Of a stretch of DNA of 54,188 nt, positions 1-11,820 are shown piece after piece. The notes under the pieces were generated by a model. It saw only the letters and a list, made by a program, of their open reading frames with translations, made no database searches and was not told the origin of the DNA. Both the position numbers and the translations under genes were made by a program. Position 1 is the first letter of the stretch. Each line of letters begins with the position of its first letter. Source of the DNA: Zygnema cylindricum (Eukaryota > Streptophyta > Zygnematophyceae > Zygnematales > Zygnemataceae); assembly GCA_037447655.1 (NCBI GenBank), contig JBBHKE010000348.1:1-54188 (forward strand). Direction: 5' to 3'.

Positions 1-964
1 GTGTTAATTGTTGAAGTACCGTTTGTTGACTTGTATTGATAAACTACGAAACATGTATTACAAGCCACTAAACCTCCCCCCTTTACTATGTATTTGTTTG
101 ATGTTTTAGTTTCATAGACATGTTCAAGTTTTTTCCAACAACTTGAAGTGGCCCTGCTTTCTTTCACCTTCTTTCACTAGGTAATACTGAGCAGTTTCAC
201 CATTTTTTGATTTTTGAAGTTCGTTTTGGATTGTATTTTTAAGAGAAGCGAGAATGCTTTTGTCTATTTTGGTGTATGACTAGGTTTTGTTTGAATTGTG
301 GTCAAGTTTTTCTAACTTAAATAGCATTCCTATTTATCGATTTATTGTTTGAAACATGTGAGTAAGCTAATAATTAGGATTTGTCTAAGGAAATTGACGT
401 AATAATTTGATTTCCGCTGATTTTTTAACTAATAATGACTACATGTCGCGTGACATTGACATAATAATATGATATATTTGTGGAAACGCGGTATAAAACG
501 CATAATTGGCACTTTGCAATAATGTACGATGTATGAGTAAGCCAATAATTAAGATCTGTCGCGTTATATTGATATAATAATTAGACATATTTTTGGAAAC
601 ACCGCATAAAGTGCATAATTAACACTTTACAATAGATTACGATTTGCGACCCTTATCTTTTTGTAAGATTCGCGAAATGAATAATGTTAGTACCGTGTCA
701 TATTTGCGACGCTAATCATGATGCCATGTACTTCCACGATACCAAAAGTACAAAGAACAATAATGTTGGAAAAAAAAATACAATTTTTTCATTTTTTTTG
801 GTTTTTTGTTTGACCGACCGTAACCGACCGTTTTTTTTTCCTGGTGAGTCAACCGACCGTAACCGCCCGACCCCCAAAATTTGGCAACCGAATCCGTTCC
901 GGATCCGGCGCGGGCGGTCGGTTAACGGTCGATCACGGTTTCAGTTGACCGTTTGCGACCTCTG
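1..964 (-). mobile_element. hAT element, one end only (copy 1)
   Basis: The sequence ends at 964 with GTTTGCGACCTCTG, the reverse complement of the hAT terminus CAGAGGTCGCAAAC that bounds the element at 8773-11812. Bases about 385-964 match 8773-9290 in reverse orientation, including the GC-rich subterminal block (AACCG/CCCGA words, about 790-960) and the AT-rich part behind it. A subterminal stretch beginning (A/G)TGAGTAAGC(T/C)AATAATTA occurs twice, at about 359 and 532. No opposite terminus lies in the window, so the other end is outside it or lost. No transposase coding was recognised. Bases 1-350 are AT-rich and unassigned. Confidence 0.7.
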
Positions 965-1335
965 CCTATAGGTGAGCTGGAAATATCCTCGCACGCTCCG
1001 TCTGACATCCACCGACATTCAAAGTATGCCGCGACCTTCAAAGTTTGCCTCGTTTTTTTGCCATTCCGTTTCGAAATCTTGATTTCCATTTTAAAAATCA
1101 AAATATGGCCGCAAACTTTACGTACTAATCATTAACTACCTCTGGTTGTACAGATATTTCTTTCTGACTTTTCGTTTGTAGATTTTTTTAAGATTTTATG
1201 AATCTGGACTCTAACCTATGTGGCGCCAATCATAATTGAGGAATGTTTGTTCCTGGCCCGACAAAATGGAATAGTCTTCCAGTAAACACTGCCAGTAGAA
1301 TTTTCCGTACATTTACTGGGACCGCCTAATGGAAT
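965..1335. repeat. Dispersed repeat X, copy 1 (no MITE inserted)
   Basis: This stretch is homologous to 47217-48075. Shared landmarks are TCTGACATCC near the start, CATTCCGTTTC, AATCATTAACTAC at 1127-1139, CATAATTGAG, and the TACTGGGACCGCCTAATGG block near the end. The copy at 47 kb carries an extra 509-bp MITE exactly at the TA of ATTAACTA, so this copy preserves the empty site. The hAT end at 1-964 abuts it directly. No coding capacity was recognised. Confidence 0.7.
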
Positions 1336-2670
1336 TCTACCCTTAGTAAGTTGTTGGTGCTACGATGGTCGTAACAACTAAACAAAAACCTTTAAAATAT
1401 CTTAGTAAATCAACTTTTCTACCAACGCGTAGTCCTTTCAAGCGGCGAAAAAAAACACGACCATAAAGAGCGAATCAATGATAGTGGGTATGTACGAGAC
1501 TACAAGTGAAGATAACAAACAAAACTTGTGAATCCTCGGGTTGTGGGAGGTCCTTGGAGCAACAAGGGCATCTTACAAAGCATCTTGAAGGAAACGGTTA
1601 ATGAGGGTACGAGCTCCAACAGGGGAACATAAAGCCCTGATGCCCTTGTTAAGGGCACCAATAAGAAACCCTGATAGGAGAGGGAAATGTGGAATTGGGC
1701 CCTCAAAGCATAAAGCACCACGTTGTGATTTTGACGAAAAGACGAATTTAGGATTTTTTTTCAAAAAGTTGTCAAAGGCACAAACCATCAGGTTCGATAA
1801 CCGTTGATATGTGTGTCATCGGCAGCGGAAGGGCACAAACACCTTAAAAAAGAGGTAGTTGGTTTTCTTAAAGCGTGAAGGTGGCTAGAGCAAATAAACG
1901 AGCATTTAGATAGTTTACCTAAATAGTTGTCGATTCCAATGTGCCAATGTCCCCAAATGGCCTCTCATTGGATAAAGTATGGATCTTGGTTTAGAGTAAA
2001 AAGCGAGAATAAAAGGAAAAATTTAGTTGGTTTGAGGCATGATGACCTTACTATATTTATTTTTTCCTTCTCCACAATTGTTTTTTTTTTTAATTCCCTT
2101 TGCGTTTGATTGAATACAGCTTGCAAATTTCATGTTCTATGTTGTATTACAAATTCGATGAGCAAAAGATATTGGTAGGATTTTGTTTGTTGGGGTTGGC
2201 TTATCTTGAAGTTATTAATTCAATTTTTTTTGGAAGGAGTACAAAAAAAGTGGTATAAGCCTTTAGTAAAATGTGTACGGTTTGCTGTACCTTTCAAGAA
2301 ACGTTCTTATGACACGTTTCCGTTTTTGTTGAGGTCCACACCGAGCTTATGGAATGCATGGCTGCAAGACCGGCGAAGTTATCTCTTTTGTGTTCAATTT
2401 TTTTTTTTACTTATAATGCTCAAAACTTTGTCTACCTCCGGGCAGCTTGCTGATAAAAAAATAAGATCCTATAGGTGTGCTTCGGCAATGTCAGTCTTAA
2501 AATTTTGGTTTGACCAGGGAATCACTTTTCGGGCAGTCGAAGTCTGCAAATAGAAGCAATTCAGTTGGGAAATTTTGACGGCCACCGCTTGTCTGAGTTA
2601 AATTACAGTAATCATTGGAGTTTTGCTTACTTAGGCAATGCTTTAGATATGCATGTGATTGGCATGCTGT
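1336..2670. other. Intergenic, unassigned
   Basis: Mostly AT-rich sequence. A slightly richer patch at 1500-1810 has short open frames on both strands but matches nothing I recognise. A 115-codon open frame at 2206-2553 (+) has no recognisable domain and no clear coding bias. The last few hundred bases are probably LEA gene 1 promoter. Confidence 0.4.
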
Positions 2671-2677
2671 GCCACGT
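2671..2677 (-). promoter_or_regulatory. ABRE-like ACGTGGC motif upstream of LEA gene 1
   Basis: GCCACGT on the plus strand is ACGTGGC on the minus strand, the core of plant ABA-response elements. It lies about 320 bp before the ATG at 2994. A short motif can occur by chance; what adds weight is a similar ACGTGTC motif about 350 bp upstream of LEA gene 2. Confidence 0.35.
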
Positions 2678-2993
2678 CCCCGCTGGTGCCTGTACTCACT
2701 TTTTTCTTCTTACTGACTAGTATTGATTTCATACTCTGCAATTCCTTCTATTGGTGCTTTTATTATCTCTACAGTTTTTTCTTTCTTTAGTGTACTGGTT
2801 TCATATTTGCTATATGTTCTATTTTCGTTTTACTAACTTCTATAGTATTAATAGCAATTGAAGCAAAAAAGTTGTTTCCTAGTATTCTTTTTCCACACCC
2901 TTCGTAAGTGAAAGTGAAATACAATCATAGTGAAACATAATCACAGGAGATCCGTAAAATCCAATAGCAGCTAATTTGTTGACAGATTTCAGT

Positions 2994-4520
2994 ATGTCTC
3001 AAGAGCAGTTTCATGTTCCTTCGGGCAGTCCTCACTATAAGCCGGATTCTCATACTCGGGAGGGGAAAGAGGTAATTAACATATGCATAATTAACCTACT
3101 GCAAACTATGCATAACAACATAAACATATTAAAATTTCATTAATCTTTACATGCAGGAACAGGTGCATTTTTTGTTGGTTTCTTGCTACGTTGTTGTAAT
3201 AGAAGCTTCATTAATATTTCCATGCTGGAATAGAGATGCATTTTTCGTTAGTTTCTCGTTTTTCTTTGTCTATTCTCTGATACTTTTGCAGACTGGATTC
3301 CGCAGTTGTCGTTCAAGATATTTTAACTGGCCTGTAACCTGTAGGGAATATTAAATGCCAAACATGAATACGACGTCGGAGATATTGCATGGACACAATG
3401 ATATATTTATTTTACTATTTTAGAAATTTTTATGTCCATGTGATTCATCCACGTGTTATATATGACATATACTTATTTTTTTTGAGTTTCAGTTTATCTG
3501 ACGATTTATTTTGTTGCATTGCTGTGTCAACATGGTTTTCTCATTACTGCTGTTTCATTCCTTCTGTCCATGCCTGTCATGATTTTCCTTTAAACTATGT
3601 TCAGGGGACACTCGGAAAGGCCTCCGAAACTGCCGAGGCAGCAAAAGAAAAGGCAAAGGAAACAGCAGAAGCTACTAAAGAAAAGACAAAAGAAACAGCA
3701 GAAGCTACTAAAGAGAAAACGAAAGAGTCGACTGAGGCAGCTCAGCAGAAGATGAACGAAACAGCTGAGGCTGCCAGGGAGAAAGCAAAGGAAACAAAGG
3801 ACACTACAGCTGATTATGCGGGCAGCGCTGCTCAGACATTTACCGAAAAGGCACACGCTGCAAGGCAAGCCACTGGCAACGCTCTCCAGCAGGTACGATT
3901 CCTACTCCAAAAGACTTACTAATCGGACATTGCTGTCTAAATGTGACTTATTGTTTCTTTCTCTAGTCTAACACAAAACGAATTCTGATTATTATTAATT
4001 TGACTAATAATAGTTTTTGATTAATACTAATTTTGACTAAAACTAATTTTGAAATTTTGTTGAATAATCAAGTCGGGTTGATATTATTTCTAATTAGTTA
4101 TATTCTGATTGATACTAATTTGGTCTAATACTGATGCTTACTTACATTAATTTTGATCAATACCGGATTTGATTAATATTAATTATTACAAGTTTTCATG
4201 AATAATTAATAACATGGATGAAAACATCTGAAGGAAGACTTCTGTTTTGAAATGTGGAGGTTTGTCCAAACACAAAACACTGTTTGACTGTTCTATTGCG
4301 ATTTGCTGACTTAAAGATGTCTTTTGTAACGCTGTTGCAGACCATGGAGAAGGCAAAGGAGATGGTTGGAGCCAAGCCACCAGAAACTGATGACCGTGCC
4401 CGTGATGCAAAGGGAGGGCTGGACCCTCATCATCCTGCCGGAACTCCTATTCCGGATGTTGATCCTATCACAGATATTCCACCAACTGTTGGCACTGATC
4501 GCTCTCGTGTAGAGACTTGA
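2994..4520 (+). CDS. Group 3 LEA (LEA_4-like) protein, 3 exons, 181 aa
   Basis: Exons 2994-3071, 3605-3892 and 4341-4520 join in frame; both introns are phase 0 with GT-AG ends (AGAG|GTAATT...TTCAG; CAG|GTACGA...TTGCAG). Exon 1 encodes 26 residues (MSQEQFHVPSG...). The start is the first ATG after an in-frame TAA. Exon 2 encodes 96 residues of amphipathic 11-mer repeats (KEKTKETAEA type), rich in Ala, Lys, Glu and Thr and free of membrane segments. Exon 3 begins TMEKAKEMVG and ends in an Asp/Pro-rich tail to TGA. Group 3 LEA proteins are disordered when hydrated, fold into amphipathic helices on drying and protect membranes and proteins; that role is inferred here. No targeting peptide is obvious, so a cytosolic location is likely. 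Exons 2 and 3 repeat the cassette seen in LEA gene 2. A CACGTG box lies in intron 1 at 3450-3455. The exact N-terminus is the least certain part. Confidence 0.85.
3979..4190 (+). repeat. Degenerate tandem repeat in LEA gene 1 intron 2
   Basis: The intron contains many imperfect copies of a 15-20 bp unit of the kind TTGATTAATACTAATTT or TTTGACTAATACTAA. It is AT-rich and non-coding, between the donor at 3893 and the acceptor at 4340. Confidence 0.7.
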
Positions 4521-5617
4521 ATACTGAGCCTATCAATACCCCGAAGGGTTCCAGGATTTTGCAACTGTGCCTGTAACATAAGCACCCGTGATATGATCTT
4601 TGAGTGTGAAATTGCAAGTATGAGGAACCGGTTTAGTTTCCAAAGCGATGAAGCATTATGATTTTCAGTTGGAAAATGTAAATATGCAAAAACTGGTGAA
4701 CTGTATTGTTGTTGTCCAAAAGTTTCAGCCCCTATACGATTTGAAGGTGGAGATGCATACCTAAATTTTCTAGCGTAGGCTTGTTTTGGGGGTTGTGATT
4801 TTACATCTTGACGACATATTTTGTGACAATGTTGCCACTACATATTGACTTGATATGCTTGTGGTCCTTTTGTATTGAAAAGTTGGTTGGATTGGGAATA
4901 TGTTATGGCTCTTGCATGAATATAGAGATATAGGTGCGAATGGCGAAATCAAAGAAAATGAAGTTAAAGAGGCGTTGCGTGAAAATGTTGCTCATGTATG
5001 TCAGGATGTACAGCAGGTTTGGATTTGCAATCCACATGGTTTTCTGAAAATATATGTAAAGAAAGTGCCAGATGTTTTCCGGTAGTTTCTTTTTTGCAAA
5101 GGCAGTGGACACGAATATCTTGTTAGCGTTCCAACTCTTATGTCTGCATAATTTGTGGTTGATGTATGACTATAAGATAAGTAACTCATAATCGACTTTG
5201 ACGTACCAGTATTGATTACTTGGATCACGTCTTACATGGTAATTAAAGAACTCAGGTTAGCATATTGTGACTTATCTATAGTCAATATACATAGGTTTAC
5301 GGATGTGCATTGGTATGGTTAAGTGTCCTGTATCGATTCGCTAGTGTTTCTCCGGTAATTAGTGTACTTTTTTTTAATTATTGATAGTCAAAATATTGTT
5401 TCAATATATTGGTAGGGAAAATATTGTGATGTTTTACCAATACATTGGTTCATTCTGTCGATAAAAAGCTATCCCGATAACTTTGTATTCAATACAACAA
5501 CTTCAGTGTAGACTAGATTGTGATAACCCGATACTAGATTGTGATAACCTTCGACCTTTTACCACTTCTAGATTGTGATACCTTTGCCCTTTGATATATT
5601 GGCGATGGTCGGGTAGT
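4521..5617. other. Intergenic region downstream of LEA gene 1
   Basis: Contains the presumed 3' UTR of LEA gene 1 (about 4521-4750), then AT-rich DNA. Bases about 5320-5610 include GATATATTGGCGATG and similar words that resemble the 3' part of the hAT-like family at 29959-32851, so a decayed relic is possible. No gene was recognised. Confidence 0.4.
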
Positions 5618-5619
5618 TA

Positions 5620-5795
5620 CACTATGAATCGCTATTAGTGTTATTGTTTTTTTCGTCTCTTAAAACATTTTTCTTCGTACACACGTTTGATTATGGATCC
5701 GATGGTTGCGATTGAAAGGTAACTTTGGTCTCAAATTGAAAATCGAACAAGTTCAAGTGGCGAAAAAAATATTAACACTAATAGCGGACACGGTG
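5620..5795. mobile_element. TA-target MITE (Tc1/mariner-like), 176 bp
   Basis: The ends are inverted: CACTATGAATCGCTATTAG at the left and TAATAGCGGACACGGTG at the right, flanked by TA (5618-5619 and 5796-5797). It belongs to a MITE family found many times in this window with terminal consensus near CACTGCCCATCGCTATTAG. No coding capacity. Confidence 0.65.
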
Positions 5796-5797
5796 TA

Positions 5798-6245
5798 GTT
5801 TCGAGACGATGTATCGGGTTGTTTTGTCGTTCAATCTTTGTTAAGGCCGTTTATGGAAATGATTGTGATGGGATAATTTATCGGGACACAACATTAGGTA
5901 AAGCTTTGGTTCGATTGAGAGATAAGAGGTCTATAAGTTCTCGACAAGATGTTGTGTGGTATTACGGTCAAATAGGTAACGGGTCATAGTATAACATGTT
6001 ATAACATGAAACGTGGTTCTCTTTTGTTTCATTGTTGAATATTTAACTGTGTAGATATATGTTTAATGTTTAAGGGTTTGTTATTGCTTTCTCTCGTTTC
6101 GTTATATTCTCGAATGACATTTACGTGACTTTGTTGATACGTTATGTTTAATAAAATATAGGCTAGACGACTAAAAAATGCATACTAAAGTGTGACGAGA
6201 TACACAGTGTTAAAGAAATTAAGCACCTACGGGAAAAATAATCGA
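5798..6245 (+). pseudogene. Possible BED-type zinc-finger (hAT N-terminal) remnant
   Basis: Between about 5800 and 5986 one plus frame stays open without an ATG and reads into an RQDVVWYYGQI motif, which resembles the VWxxF core of BED fingers. After a possible intron (GTAACG at 5976 to a TATAG acceptor near 6161), a second frame gives KCILKCDEIHSVKEIKHLRE, with the Cys and His spacing of a finger. Both segments are short. It could be the decayed N-terminus of a hAT transposase or chance. Confidence 0.2.
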
Positions 6246-7739
6246 TTAGATGATCTTTACAATGTACGTCAATTACCATATCATCAAGAGTCAAATACTT
6301 ATCATGTTGCCTTTGTTATCATTTCGCATTGGCAAATGAAAGGTATTTGAAAGGTATTTGAACGTACTCGATCGTATCGTTATTTATCTAGAAAAAAAAA
6401 TCACTTGTGTTGTTTTTTTTCAAATCAGTTTAAACAGCACACGAAGTATCACAGTGATGTAATGCACGTGTTTTAAAAAGCTCTTTCGGAACATTATATT
6501 AGATGATATAAAATACACGAGTACAAATTTTGATAAAATATGCAATCATTACAAGCTATACCTATTAATATGTTTATAAAATGTGTCTTTATCAATTAAT
6601 GGTAGAGTCTTTAGTGTTTTGTACATGTCGCTTAACACGCAAGCAAAAGACAATTCAATCAACGATTTCATGCCTTTAACAATTGTTTGATTATCGAAAA
6701 ATAACATTTGAGCAATTTTTCTTTGTACTTATGCAACAAAACTAAACCTAAAAATTTGCCACGAGATAATTGGGCAGTAATTGGATTGAAACCCGCCTCA
6801 AAACCGTCGCTATGACTACGATATAAGCTAAACTAAGAATCGATCATATTTTTGGGCATGTATAAACACACTTTTTTTCTTATCAGGGGCTATATATTGA
6901 TCCACTAGTAAGTGTTGCGTATCGAATTGGTTTTTTTACCTGCACCCAATATTCGTACAATACTTAAAGATATAATAGTAGCTACCATGACATTTTTGTT
7001 ATAGTTTATAATAAATGATTACTAATCCACAAAATGCGTCGGATTTTCAATTTTGTTGCATTTTGTTTCTTGGCACACGCATCTTGATTGCATAAATAAA
7101 CAGTACGGTACTTGTAGGTATAAGAATACAAACTTTGTACGACAATTTAGCACGATGTGCTACCTCGTTAACATGTGTTTGTAATTAGAGATAACATAGC
7201 ATCTAAGAAAAGTTAGAAACAAGCTTTACAACACATCTTAGTCGAAATCTACCTTTGAGTCATATAGTATACATCTTATGTACCTTCATATGTTGACAAT
7301 AACTGACCATTATCAAACACTTCTCGATACGATGAAATCGACAAGTTCGGTTCTATTCGCATCTCTATGTGTTTTTACGCGGAGATATTTTAACTTTAGG
7401 AGTAAGATACCTTTGCCATACCATTCAATGTTGATGAAAAAAGGGAGTAAGGTGAGCTGAAAGTAGTTGATATGTTATTACAAGGCCGATATAAACTGAA
7501 CCAAACATTGAAAGAGAATTGTGACTGTCAAGATATGCCTATTGGATGTTACAAGATTGTTACATATAAAACATATGTTGTTGGAACCATGGATGTGTTT
7601 GGCATATACAACCATGCAAATTGGTGAACAAGCACTTGCTATGCCAATAAAATGTCCATACCACCATCACCACCGATCAATTTTTTAACTAGTGTAATTA
7701 CTACAGTGAGCCATTTTTTTTTAATAAATTGTAGTACAT
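6246..7739. other. AT-rich intergenic, unassigned
   Basis: Long AT-rich stretch with only short open frames (for example 7278-7460, +). I see no recognisable protein, RNA gene or clear repeat boundary in it. Confidence 0.4.
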
Positions 7740-7741
7740 TA

Positions 7742-7941
7742 CACCGCCCATCGCTGTAAGAGTTAATAATTACAATTTGGTCACGACTTTTTTTGGCCTA
7801 AAATCAAAAGATAACAAGAACAACACTATTTATGGGACGTGGACTAGAATCTGCCACGCTCCCTTGCATTAAACTAGTATTAATAATTATGAATTCACGT
7901 TAACATTAATAGATGCTTAACGCGAATAACAACGGGCGGCG
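7742..7941. mobile_element. TA-target MITE, 200 bp
   Basis: The left terminus CACCGCCCATCGCTGTAAG and right terminus AACAACGGGCGGCG are inverted, flanked by TA at 7740-7741 and 7942-7943. The interior (ACACTATTTATGG, GAATCTGCCACGC) resembles other members such as 51186-51380. Confidence 0.7.
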
Positions 7942-8183
7942 TAAACAATGTTAAGGCAAGTGGCATAAACATAACTTACGATATTGGGTTAATAAACACC
8001 CAGTCGAACTAATATATCAACCTAACAACGACGGGCTATACACTACAATCTGTCCAGGCTATTTTACCGTGTTGGTGCGGTGCAGTACAGCACACCGGTA
8101 CTGTACCGTTATTAACGTCAATGACACAATATCGGTGCTCTTAAATTTTACTCGAGCCTAAAATGGTGTCAATGAGCAACGGT

Positions 8184-8628
8184 CAGAGGTCGCAAAAGAC
8201 AAAATTTTAGATAACCGAAACCGATTTTTTTTTTTTCAAAATCTGAGAACCCGACGCTCGACCATGTTATGTCACGCTCCTAGATTGCTAACCGTTACCC
8301 GATACGCGTTTATGAAAATAAAAGTTAACCGAAGCTCGATTTCCAGGGACTACCCGTAACCGCCCGTACCCGAATATGTACAATATTAATGGTACATCTC
8401 CCTCATACCCAAAAGTATAAAGTACAATGTTGTTAGATAGTATGGACAATATAAAACCTTCAATTTTTTTGTTTTTTTCTTACTCGACTGTAACCATTTT
8501 TTTTTTTTTGAACCACCCGCTTGAATCCGCCCGGCCCCCAAAATTTGGCACCCGAATCCGTTCCGTATCCGACGCGGGCAATCGGGTAACGGCCGGTTAC
8601 GGTTTCGGGTAACCGTTTGCGACCTCTG
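8184..8628 (-). mobile_element. Ds-like non-autonomous hAT element, 445 bp
   Basis: The element runs from CAGAGGTCGCAAAAG (8184) to TTTGCGACCTCTG (8628) and is flanked on both sides by the identical 8-bp duplication GCAACGGT (8176-8183 and 8629-8636), the hAT hallmark. Bases 8184 to about 8355 match the right end of the large element (11650-11812, reversed). The remainder matches its left end (8773-9000, reversed). It is therefore an internally deleted derivative in opposite orientation, with the deletion junction near 8355-8400. No transposase coding remains. Confidence 0.93.
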
Positions 8629-8772
8629 GCAACGGTACAGAACCAGTACATTACAATGTTGTAGCGTAATGCAACATAGCAGAGGGTATCGATAAAGGTG
8701 AGAATATATCGTGTGGCTCCGATATTAGCATCAATATTCGCGACATCATGTTCCTCTATCAAATCTCTACGC

Positions 8773-11700
8773 TAGAGGTCGCAAACGGTTACCCGAAACC
8801 GTAACGACCGTTACCCGACCGCCCGCGTCGGATCCGGAATGGATTCGGTTGCCAAATTTTGAGGGTCAGGCGGATTCGGGCGGGTGATTCACAAAAAAAA
8901 AAAAAAACGGGTACGGTCAGGTAAGCAAAAAAACGAAAAAAAAATGAAGGTTTTGTATTTTCCATACTATCTAGATTATTGTACTTTGTACTTTTGGTGA
9001 GGTGGAAGTATGTGATATCACTCTTGGTGTGGTGGTAAGTATGTGACACTATGATTAGCGTCGCAAATCGGACACTTTACTAACACCAATCATTCCACAA
9101 ATCTTAATAAAAGAAAAGAGTCGCAAATGGTACTCTATTGTAAAGTGTGAATTATGTACTTTATACGTGTTTCCACAAATATGTCAAATTATTGTGTGAA
9201 TATCACTTGACAAATCGTATTATGTCAATTTCCGTGACATGTAGTAATTATTGGTTAATAAATTCGTGGAAATCAAATTATTCATCACTATTTTCTTATC
9301 AATAATTTACATTCGTACGTTTATTTTTATTTATTTATCATTGTTTTTTTGTCATGATATTTTTTTTATTTGTCTATCCATAAATAAAAAAACGTTTGGG
9401 TATAAATCTTCTTTATTGATCATGGTTAGTAATTGTATGACATTTTCTAATTGTTTAATTTCTTTTTCCCAGGTTTTCTAACATTTTGTCAAACATTGTT
9501 TGATGATGGTTTTTCGTCCAACAAAAGTGTCGGCATCTACCAACTAATCCTGTCCACAAAAAGCGTAAAAAACTACAGTATATATTATGCCAAAGACATT
9601 CGTAGTTTGATCATTCTAAAACTATTTTAGTCGCATTTACAACCGATCTCTGGACCAACACAATAAAAAGAACCTCATACATGTTAGTAACCGCTCATTT
9701 TATTGACAAAGAGTTTAAACTTCATGCACGCACAATTTAAAAAACATACGGTGGAAAATGTTTTAACGACTTTCATAAATTGTTTGACCAAATTTGAAAT
9801 GTCCAATTTTGATGTTTTTGAAAATCGTTACGTTGTTGTGACCGACAATGGCTCTAACATGTGTGCGGTTGAAGGTTTACCGAGTATGTTTACTTGGATA
9901 CCTTGCGCTGACCATAAAATTGCTACAATTATGATAACGATTTTGAACAAGAGCAAAATTTCCAAAAAATACAAACACGATGTGAAGTTCCTGAATTGTA
10001 TTATCTAATTGACTCTTGTAAATCACTAGTCACGTTTGTCAAACAGAGTAATTTACAAAACCTTTTGAAAAACACTTTAAAACAAGAAAACATAACGTGG
10101 TGGAATTCTTTGTTTCGAATGCTTAAGAGTATTAACGATACATTAAATGAGATAGGTACAATCGTTCAAGAAAAAAATAAATTGATATATTTCACTTGTA
10201 TCCAGAAGACTTATCGTACCGAACTTATATGATACTTGGAAAAAATTTAAGAAGCGGCTCTAAAGTTAGATAAAATCAAAGAACCAACTTTACATTTGGT
10301 TATGTTTGAATGATCGTCTCTCCATGACCACTGTAAGATAAGAAAAACATCTTACAATGACGATGAAAAACAATGCCTTGCCGATTCCCCAAACTTGCAA
10401 AAAATGAAATAATTTTTTAAGAAATTTGCACAACCGAAGTGGGGCCTTCACGAGAATCATATTGTCGTGGCTCTTTTAGATCACATACAAAAACATATGC
10501 TTGAAATAATCAGGGTATCGAAAACCGAAATTGAAAGCGCGAGAGTCGAGAACTCCCAAACGATTTCGGTGATGTTGTTGATTTCGGTAGTCATCAACGT
10601 ATAACAAAAAAACGAAAAATATCACAAAGTATGGACAATTTCCACAATTTTTTGGTGAGAGCGATGACAAAAACGACGTTTTTGTTACTACTTACAAAAA
10701 AACGCTCGTTAGTGATGAATTGAAACGTTACTTTGTTTTAAAATTAACTAGCGACAAGTTTTTTGACTTTAACATACTCAAATGGTGGAAAAATAAATCA
10801 AGTGTCTGTGCGAAAGATGGAGGATTTTTTATTCTAGCTTGTGTCGCTATATTCGTTTTAGATATTCCGACTTCTACCTCTTATGCCCGAATGCAATTTT
10901 TCGGATGACGGGAACACGACCACAAAAAAGAGGAGCTCACTAGCGACTTCAATTGTTATTGATATATTGTTTGTTTGATCCAACCGAGATCTTTTAAACG
11001 CATAATTCTCTGTTTTGTTTTGTTTTTAGTTATTGTTATTTTTTTAGTGTTAGTTATATTGTTTTTTTTTCTTTGAAGATTTTGTTGTAATTCACAAATT
11101 TTGTAGTGTTTATTTTTCTCTTTTAAAACCGGAATGCTTGTTTTTAAAAGCATAGTATTCATACCAAATTTAGATTTTGTGTAATTTTTATGTACGAGGT
11201 TGAGAATTTGTATAATAAAGTCAAAAATAGGAGGGGGATTTATACGTTGTGATTTGTTTATTTCTATATTTGATATTATATTTTTTTTTTTTTTGCCTAT
11301 CATAATGTGTTTTTTGTTAATTGATTTTCTATGTGAAAAACTAAGATTTTTCTTTAAGCATACATAATAAAGACTACCTTTTTTGCATAATGCATAGCAT
11401 AGTATGGTAGTCGAAAGAAAAACCGTTCATAAAATATAGCGAAAAATTTAGATTTGCGAGAGAATAAACATTAATCTAACAGTTACACGCAAAAATGGGA
11501 AAAAAACTCTTGAGGGAGGTGACAGTCGAGGAAAAAAATATTCGGCGAGAGAGATTGCAAAAAGACAAAATAGTAAAAAGAAAAGGTACACGAACGTTTT
11601 TTTGCAAAGGGAGATGTACCACTACACCGCTCATTGTTATTAGTGTTGAAATCGAGTTCCGGTTAAAACTTTTATTTTCGTAAACGCGTATCGGGTAACT

Positions 11701-11812
11701 GGTAACAATTTAGGAGCGTGACATAGCAGGGTCGGGTGTCGGGTACTCAGATTTTGATATTTTATTTTTTGTCGGTTTCGGGTATCTAAAATTTTGACTT
11801 TTGCGACCTCTG
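8773..11812 (+). mobile_element. hAT transposon with 8-bp target duplication, 3040 bp
   Basis: Ends are TAGAGGTCGCAAAC at 8773 and TTTGCGACCTCTG at 11812, with the perfect 8-bp duplication CTCTACGC on each side (8765-8772 and 11813-11820). The terminal base differs between ends (T versus C). Subterminal regions carry repeated GGTTACCCG/CGGGTAAC words, possible transposase-binding sites by analogy with Ac. A broken transposase lies inside. The right end is about 630 bp upstream of the H2B start codon. Confidence 0.92.
9620..10908 (+). pseudogene. hAT transposase, degenerate
   Basis: Several plus-strand frames together read as a hAT transposase. About 9636-9720 gives DLWTNTIKRTSYM...AHFID, the first catalytic-region motif. 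Bases 9703-10008 contain VVVTDNGSNMCA and WIPCADHKI, matching the conserved DNaxNM and C-x-H blocks. Bases 9996-10232 contain CKSLVTFVKQS and ITWWNSLFRML, where most hAT proteins have TRWNS. Bases 10720-10908 contain FDFNILKWWK and LDIPTSTSYARMQFF, the C-terminal dimerisation block, with SYAR where SxxER is usual. Frame changes and stops separate these pieces and no ATG-started complete frame exists, so it should not encode active enzyme. The N-terminal BED region was not found. Confidence 0.85.
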
Positions 11813-11820
11813 CTCTACGC

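Noticed and set aside
2206-2553. 115-codon open frame on the plus strand
   Set aside because: No recognisable domain, no conserved motif and base composition like the AT-rich surroundings.
3155-3163. Six-base micro-exon GAACAG in LEA gene 1 intron 1
   Set aside because: It has AG before and GT after and would keep the frame, but such short matches are common by chance and the two flanking exons join well without it.
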